Positions 49,801-56,034 of a stretch of DNA of 64,000 nt are shown here, in pieces. The translations under genes were made by a program, and so were the position numbers. The DNA is taken from NCBI RefSeq assembly GCF_014932895.1, contig NZ_JACYOF010000006.1, positions 248,001 to 312,000 of the forward strand. Reading direction: 5' to 3'. Origin of the DNA: Bacillus thuringiensis. Lineage in GTDB: Bacteria > Bacillota > Bacilli > Bacillales > Bacillaceae_G. The notes beneath the pieces were generated by a model. The model was not told the DNA's origin. It worked only from the letters and a program-made list of their open reading frames with translations, and made no database searches. Position 1 is the stretch's first letter; each line of letters starts with the position of its first letter.

Positions 49801-52730
49801 AGATTCAGGGGTGGAGTGAAGTTCCTAGAGGAACACCGCTGTTCAATAGTTTATATGTGTTTGAAAATTATCCGGTGAAAGAGGAGTCTTCAGGAAATCT
49901 GGAAATTGGTGAATTGGAAGGAGTAGAACAAACCCACTACCCATTAGGGTTGGCTGTAGTTCCGGGAATCCAGTTATCGTTAAAGTTAATGTATGACCGT
50001 AGTAAGTTTAATAGATTAACTATTAAAAGAATGTTGGGTCATTTACGCCAAGTATTAATGCAAATGCTCAAAAACATTGATCAAACTCTGTCGGAACTGG
50101 TATATATTACGGAAGCTGAACAAAGGCAAGTTTTGGACGAATGGAATGATAATGCAAGATCCTATCCACGTGAGAATGTGATTCATCAACTATTCGAAAA
50201 GCAAGTGAATCGTACACCAGATGCGGTGGCAGTAGTGGATGAAAAACAGCAACTAACGTATCGGGAGCTGAATGAAAGAGCTAATCAATTGGCCCATCAT
50301 CTACAGAAATATGGAATTGGGACAGAGTCATTGGTTGGCCTATGCTTTGAGCGTTCAATTGAGATGGTTGTTGGCCTCATGGGAATTTGGAAGGCTGGAG
50401 CAGCCTATGTTCCATTAGATCCATTGAATCCGGAAAGCCGCCTACGCTATATTCTAGAAGACACAGGAATTCAAGTATTAGTTACGAATGAGGAATTAGT
50501 GGGCTGGATTCCTAAAGAAATCAAAACAGTTTGCCTAGATAGGGATCAAGCAATGATTTCTCGAGAAAGCAAACTTTCACCAATATGTGAGGTAACAGGG
50601 GAAAACTTAGCATATGTTATCTACACTTCCGGTTCGACAGGTAATCCAAAGGGTGCTTTAGTACAGCACCATTCTGTAATAAACTTATCATATGGTTTAC
50701 AAAGAGAAGTTTTCTCACATGAGATACCTAATAATATGAGAGTCGGTTTAAATGCGTCAATTGCCTTTGATGTATCTATTCAGCAATTACAAATGCTACT
50801 TTATGGTTCAAGTTTATATATTATTCCAAGCGAAGTTCGCACTAATCCGGAACAATTTGTGTCCTATATTAGGGAGAATAAGTTGGAAATGTTTGATATG
50901 ACACCTTCATTACTTCAATTACTTATAGATGGAGGTTTGTTAGAAACGAGCGCTGATGTTCATGTACCAAGCAAGATATTGGTCGGTGGAGAAGCAATTA
51001 TGCCGTCATTATGGGAACAGCTAGCAGAAACTGAAAAAATTGATTTTTATAACGTATATGGCCCTACAGAATGTACGGTTGATGCAACGTGCTATCATAT
51101 CAAAACAGATAGTAAGAGAGTTACGATTGGGCGTCCTTTGCCGAACGTTCAAACTTATGTATTGGATACAAATTTGTTACCTGTTCCAGTTGGGGTAACA
51201 GGTGAGCTATATATTGGTGGTGCAGGTATAGCGAGAGGATACTTGAATCGCCCAGAATTAACAGCAGAGCGATTCATTCGTCATCCATTTAATGGGGAAG
51301 AGCGTTTATATCGTACGGGAGATTTGGTTCGTTATTTACCTGATGGTAATTTAGATTACTTGAGAAGGATTGATAATCAAGTGAAAGTTAGAGGTTTCCG
51401 TATTGAACTTGAAGAGATTGAAGCGAATCTAGAGAGTCATCCATTGGTAAAAGAAGCAGTAGTTTTGGTAACAGAGGACAAATTAGGAGAGCAGAGATTG
51501 GTCGCTTATGTAGTTGGAGATGGCAGTGTGCATGAATGGCGTGAATATCTCAAGAAACAAGTACCGAATTATATGGTTCCCGCACACTTTATTAAGGTAG
51601 ACATGATTCCTCTTACAACGAATGGAAAAGTTGATCGAAAGGCATTGAACAGTTTAACTGTTCAAAGAGAAAATGACTTTGCTGCACCAATCATTCCAAG
51701 GGATGAAATTGAATATCAGTTGATTAAAATCTGGCAGGATTTGCTACAAACAGAAGATATCTATGTAAATGATGATTTCTTTGATAGAGGGGGACATTCT
51801 CTCCTTGTAATCAAATTGATTTCAAAAGTTAGGGAGAAGTTTGGAAAAGAGATTAAGGTGTCTACATTGATTAAGAATCCAACAGTGGAAGGAATCGCAT
51901 GTCTTATTCGTGATAAGCACGATATGACAAAATCTGCATCAGCGCTGGTTCCACTACAAGAATCAGAGAAAAGACCTTTCTTCTGCGTTCATCCGTTTAT
52001 GGGGAATGTATTCTGTTACATTCAACTAGCAAGATTGCTTAAGGACGACTGTTCATTTTATGGTTTACAGAATCCTCTCATAGAAAAGAGAGAAATTGAT
52101 GGGTTGACCTTGCCGGAACTAATTCAACTTTACATTGAAGAAATAAAACGTGTTCAGCCAGAAGGCCCATATCGTCTTGGAGGATGGTCTTTAGGCGGTG
52201 CAATTGCTTATAAAATCGCAACTGTACTAAGGAATCAAGGAGAGGAAGTTGAGTTGTTGGTACTCATGGATACTAAAGTACCTTCAGAGGAGGATCATAA
52301 AACAAAGGAGGACATGCTCTCATATATATCTAAGCATTTCATTCCTAGAGATCTTACTGAGCAGGAAGGAGGCCTCGTCTATCAACAAGATATGCTTGTG
52401 GAGCGATTAATTATCGAAGGCGTACTCCCACCTGATGCAGATCTTATGAATTTGAAGCAAGTTATCAATGCTCATAGGAAATGCCTGAACATAATGGCAG
52501 AGCATGACTTGATACCATACTTTGGGGAAGTTATCTACTTTAGTGCTGAGGAGGGAAAAGAGTTGTTTACAGATTGGGGACCTTTATTAAAAGGAAGAGT
52601 AAATAAGTATTCTGTCCCTGGATCACATGAAGAAATAGTGAGCTCCCCCGCAGTTGAAAAGATAGCTAAGTATCTATTAAATGAATTAGAGGGAATAAAG
52701 GGGACATACCTTTCGTTAACGGAAAGGTAG
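37845..52730 (+). CDS. krsC: Kurstakin NRPS modules 4-7 with thioesterase (Ser-His-Gln-Gln), KrsC
   Basis: A 4961-residue NRPS: C-A-T, C-A-T, C-A-T-E, C-A-T-TE. A helical N-terminus ([15 protein letters not shown]) can dock with KrsB. Pocket residues are D-V-W-H-F-S-L-V-D-K (Ser), D-S-Q-F-I-G-Q-V-V-K (no standard match; His by position), D-A-Q-D-L-G-V-V-D-K (Gln) and D-V-Q-D-L-G-V-V-D-K (Gln). Carrier serines lie near residues 1031, 2074, 3131 (GGDSILS) and 4648. The epimerase (HHLAVDG near 3315) follows module 6. The thioesterase has GWSLGG near 4780 and the His in GSHEE near 4925, and should release the peptide by lactone formation. The first condensation domain reads HHIISDA instead of HHxxxDG. 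Confidence 0.93.
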   Translation: [4961 protein letters not shown]

Positions 52731-53020
52731 AGAGCATTACTTAGGGGGATAAGACAAAAATTACTTGATAGAGACATAGAAACCTATATGAGTTGCTCAT
52801 AGTATGAAGTAAATGATCTGAAGTTTTTGTATCATATGCGAATACTTTGATGTTATTGCTATGGAGAGGTGTATATTTTCATTGATATGTAAATATGCAC
52901 CTTTTCTATTGTATATGCAATTCAATAAAGACAAGATATAAAATTAATTTGAATTTCTGTAACGCACATATATGAAGCCACTTTTTTAAAAGGAAGTGAT
53001 TTATCATACAAATTCAAGCT
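52731..53020. other. Gap between krsC and sfp
   Basis: About 290 AT-rich bases without a gene. It breaks the tight spacing of krsE-krsC, so sfp-krsD may have their own promoter here, as reported for the described locus. No clear terminator is seen. Confidence 0.45.
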
Positions 53021-53695
53021 GTGAAAATACCAAAGAATATTGAAAGTCATTTGTTTAAGCAACTTAGTAACTTGGTTTCAAATGAGAAGAAAGAACGAAT
53101 GAAGCGTTTATTAAATTTAAGCGATATTAATAGGACTTTGATAGGAGATTTGTTAATCCGATCTCTAATCTGCCAAAAGTATAAAATTAATAATGAAGAA
53201 ATTAGATTTATCTATAATGAGTTTGGAAAACCTTTTGTTGAAAATTTTTCTGACTTTCATTTTAATTTGTCCCATTCAGGAGAATGGGTGGTTTGTACTA
53301 CTGCTAATTTTAATGTGGGTATTGATATAGAAAAAGTTTCAGAAATAGAGGCTCTTGAATTAGCAAATGAATTTTTTTCAGAGGAAGAATTTTATGATAT
53401 ATCTAATATGACTCCTGGTGAACAAATTAATTATTTTTATGATTTATGGACATTAAAAGAAAGTTATATAAAAACGATTGGAAAAGGGCTTTATATCCCG
53501 TTAAATTCATTTTCTATAAAAAAAGAGTCGCGAACTTTAATTTCACATAAGAATATACCCAAAAACTTTTACTTTAAACAATATGATATTGATGCAAATT
53601 ATAAGATATCTGCTTGTGCAACACGGGATGAATTTCCGCAGGAGATAATAATTAAAGACATTTATACAATTTGCCAAAATATAAACAAATATTAA
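53021..53695 (+). CDS. sfp: Sfp-type 4'-phosphopantetheinyl transferase
   Basis: A 224-residue transferase that loads phosphopantetheine from CoA on the carrier serines of the NRPS. Sfp motifs are present: GKPFVEN with HFNLSHSGEWV, the Mg-binding VGIDIEKVS, and the WTLKESYIKTIGKGL signature. The first GTG is at 53021, but the only good ribosome binding site (AAGGAAGTGAT) sits about 20 bases upstream of it. It fits an in-frame ATA at 53006, which would add five residues (IQIQA) and align with the usual Sfp N-terminus. The coordinates given use the canonical start. krsD follows after 16 bases. Confidence 0.92.
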   Translation: MKIPKNIESHLFKQLSNLVSNEKKERMKRLLNLSDINRTLIGDLLIRSLICQKYKINNEEIRFIYNEFGKPFVENFSDFHFNLSHSGEWVVCTTANFNVGIDIEKVSEIEALELANEFFSEEEFYDISNMTPGEQINYFYDLWTLKESYIKTIGKGLYIPLNSFSIKKESRTLISHKNIPKNFYFKQYDIDANYKISACATRDEFPQEIIIKDIYTICQNINKY

Positions 53696-53711
53696 AGTAA
53701 GGAGAAAATCA

Positions 53712-54434
53712 ATGAAAAAGACAAAACTTTTTTGCTTTCCACATGCTGGAGGATCTGCGTTTAGTTACGCAAAATGGAAAAATTACTTTAATCCATATAT
53801 TGAAATAGTCCCAATAGAGTTAGCTGGTAGAGGATATAGAATTGAAGAAAGCTTGTACCAAAGTATGGAAGAGGCCGTAAATGATATCTACAATATTATA
53901 GTTAAGCAGATAGAGCATTCGCCCTATATTTTATACGGACATAGCATGGGAAGTTTGATTGCCTATGAAGTAGCCAGAAAAATACAGGATTCTAATAACG
54001 TATTGCCTGAATTTCTTGTTTTGTCCGGTAGAAACCATCCAAATAGTAAAATGAAAAATATCCGACATAATCTTCCTAACGAACAATTTAAAAAAGAAGT
54101 TATTGCGATGGGAGGTACACCATCCGGGGTACTTCAATCAGAAGAATTAATGGAGATTTTCCTCCCAATTCTAAGAGCAGATTTTAAAATTGTCGAGACA
54201 TATATTCATGACAATAATATACAATCATGTGATATTGATTTTCTTATATTTAATGGGGAAAATGATGAATTTACTACATATGATCAAGTAATAAAATGGG
54301 AGCAATACACAAGTAAAACGTGTACTTTTCATTCTTTTAAAGGTAATCATTTCTTTCTAAATGAAAATATTGAAGAAATAGCAAATAGTATTATAAGAAA
54401 GTTAGATTCTAAAAGATTTTCAACTAGTTTTTAG
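53712..54434 (+). CDS. krsD: Type II thioesterase, KrsD
   Basis: A 240-residue alpha/beta hydrolase of the type II (editing) thioesterase family, which frees NRPS carriers from wrong or stalled groups. It has the typical FCFPHAGGSAFSY start, the catalytic serine in YGHSMGSLIAYE (about residue 79-85) and the catalytic His in FKGNHFFLNE near the C-terminus. TAAGGAG precedes the ATG. It is 16 bases from sfp, forming the sfp-krsD pair that closes the krs locus. The name krsD rests on locus order. Confidence 0.88.
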   Translation: MKKTKLFCFPHAGGSAFSYAKWKNYFNPYIEIVPIELAGRGYRIEESLYQSMEEAVNDIYNIIVKQIEHSPYILYGHSMGSLIAYEVARKIQDSNNVLPEFLVLSGRNHPNSKMKNIRHNLPNEQFKKEVIAMGGTPSGVLQSEELMEIFLPILRADFKIVETYIHDNNIQSCDIDFLIFNGENDEFTTYDQVIKWEQYTSKTCTFHSFKGNHFFLNENIEEIANSIIRKLDSKRFSTSF

Positions 54435-54584
54435 AGTTTTCCAAGTATGCTCTTAGCTAAAAATATTAAAGAGTTTGTTGAAGCGTTATTGAATAGAAGC
54501 ATAGAAAACTAAACGAACTGTTCAAAGGAAGGTTATGACGGAATTCTAAGCAATATATATGAATTTAACTTTAGTTTAGGTAGG

Positions 54585-54612
54585 CTTCACCTATAGGTGA
54601 AGTTTTCTTTTT
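54585..54612 (+). terminator. Terminator
   Basis: CTTCACCTA-TAGGTGAAG is a perfect stem followed by a T-rich TTTTCTTTTTT. It is the first good terminator after krsD and probably closes the krs transcripts. Confidence 0.75.
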
Positions 54613-54676
54613 TCAATCTATCACTATTTTCAATGGCACTCAATATAGTAATAGATTCCTAATATAAGGTAAGTAT

Positions 54677-54723
54677 TTGAACTACCCCCACTTCTAAACG
54701 AAGTGAAAGTGGGGGTAGTTCAA
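54677..54723 (+). mobile_element. Orphan IS605/IS1341 right-end-like hairpin
   Basis: TTGAACTACCCCCACTTC, a TAAAC loop segment, and the complementary GTGGGGGTAGTTCAA form a 47-bp near-palindrome. Its 39 bases from 54685 are identical to the hairpin end of the tnpB element (21728-21766), in the same orientation. No tnpB or tnpA is attached. It may be a remnant element end or a small palindromic mobile unit of the same family. Confidence 0.7.
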
Positions 54724-54753
54724 AAAAGGATTAGTCAATAAAAAATATTAAGA

Positions 54754-54790
54754 GCGTATTTGATCAACTCTTTTACAAAATACGCCTTTT
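54754..54790 (+). terminator. Terminator
   Basis: GCGTATTT (54754-54761) pairs with AAATACGC (54778-54785), followed by CTTTTTC. Confidence 0.55.
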
Positions 54791-54882
54791 TCTATGTTCA
54801 TTTATCAAGGTTATTAGTATCAATTTAATCAAACATTATTTTAAAGCAACAGATAGCGATGGGGATCCCTAATCAAAAATAC

Positions 54883-54918
54883 AAAAAGAACTTGTAGTTT
54901 TATCTACAAGTTCTTTTT
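54883..54918. terminator. Strong bidirectional terminator
   Basis: AAAAAGAACTTGTAG (54883-54897) pairs perfectly with CTACAAGTTCTTTTT (54904-54918) across a six-base loop. It separates the krs side from the convergent ohrR gene. Confidence 0.85.
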
Positions 54919-55063
54919 TAGATAATGTACAAAAGGTGAAACAAACTATCTTAATAGTTTCATCATAGAAACCACAGGGGTAATGCTTTGACAACTTAAT
55001 TATATAACAAATAATAACAATCTAAGATTTAAATCTTGAGAATTATGTGAATTAATAAAATCA

Positions 55064-55498
55064 TCACTCAGATGTCAGCATTTTAAGTAAATTACGGATT
55101 GACGTGTTATAACTTTTAATTTCTTCCTCGTTACAACCGGTTTTATCAAATACTGTATTAGGAATTGATACAACTTTTTCTTTGAACCCGTGTCCTTCAG
55201 CTGTTAACGTAATAATTACACTTCGTTCATCCTCTTTAGAACGCTCTCGTATAATAAGTCCTCGCTCCTCCAGTCTTTTGAGAACTGGAGTTAACGTACC
55301 GGAGTCTAGATATAATTCTTCGCCTAAGCCTTTAACAGACATTTGTTCTTTCTCCCATAAAACAAGAAGAACTAAATACTGTGGATACGTAATTCCTAAT
55401 TCTTTCAAGAGAGGATGGTATAGCTTTATCATTTCACGGGAAGCTGCATAAATCGCAAAACATAGATGATCACTTAACAGTAAGTTATTATTTTTCAA
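55064..55498 (-). CDS. ohrR: OhrR, MarR-family organic peroxide sensor
   Basis: A 144-residue MarR-type repressor closely resembling B. subtilis OhrR: the reactive cysteine in HLCFAIYAASREM (residue 13), then ITYPQYLVLLVLWEKE and the winged helix with LYLDSGTLTPVLKRLEERGLI. No distal cysteine partner is seen near the C-terminus apart from TGCNEEE. Oxidation of the Cys by organic hydroperoxides releases DNA. A TTG start is used behind GAGGG. It is divergent from ohr, with an OhrR-type operator in front of ohr. Confidence 0.93.
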   Translation of the reverse strand: MKNNNLLLSDHLCFAIYAASREMIKLYHPLLKELGITYPQYLVLLVLWEKEQMSVKGLGEELYLDSGTLTPVLKRLEERGLIIRERSKEDERSVIITLTAEGHGFKEKVVSIPNTVFDKTGCNEEEIKSYNTSIRNLLKMLTSE

Positions 55499-56034
55499 GT
55501 GAAATCCCTCACAATATCCTTATATTCATTAAAGAAAATTGTAGCATAAGATTTATATTAAGTAAAATTGAATAACTAACAATTTAATTATTCGTAATGC
55601 TGCATAGCAATTGAAAAAGTCACCTTTATTTATAAACATAATGTGTTTAAGGGGCATCGATAGTTTTAAAATCCAATACAGATATAGATACATCTATTAT
55701 TTTGATATACGTTTTATCTACTCTCATGAATTAATTGTATATTTTAGATGAAGATAAGGCCACTTGCTAATTTAGGACCACGCTGCTAAATATATATTTT
55801 CTTCTACTAACCAATGCCTTTAGTTCAATAGTGATTTTTAAACAACTGTATTATCATTCTACAATTGAGACTGTTATTTGTTTTAATCAAGTCAGTAATT
55901 TAATCCCAAAATATATTATACATCGCACCATAATAGATTGTTGTCAATTGAATTTTTGAAAATTTAATTGACAACAAAAATTAAATTGATTACAATTCAA
56001 TTGTATTAAATTTAATTTAGGGGTGTGTTTGATA
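55499..56034. promoter_or_regulatory. Divergent ohrR-ohr intergenic region
   Basis: About 535 AT-rich bases. Besides the operator near ohr, a longer inverted repeat (GTCAATTGAATTTT with AAAATTTAATTGAC, 55944-55974) lies close upstream. The ohrR-proximal part shows nothing clear. Confidence 0.5.
55991..56005. promoter_or_regulatory. OhrR operator
   Basis: TACAATTCAATTGTA is a 15-bp inverted repeat, very close to the B. subtilis OhrR box (TACAATTAAATTGTA). It lies 30 bases before the ohr start, positioned to block its promoter. Confidence 0.8.

Larger units (their letters stand above)
54435..55063. other. Junction region after krs locus, with hairpins
   Basis: About 630 bases without a supported gene. 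It contains three terminators, the orphan IS right-end hairpin, and a short decayed-looking reading (MLLAKNIKEFVEALLNRS, near 54448) that stops after 21 codons. Confidence 0.5.

Noticed and set aside
54448-54513. Short ORF starting MLLAKNIKEFVEAL
   Set aside because: Stops after 21 codons and continues only with stops and frame changes; possibly debris, but not supportable as a gene.
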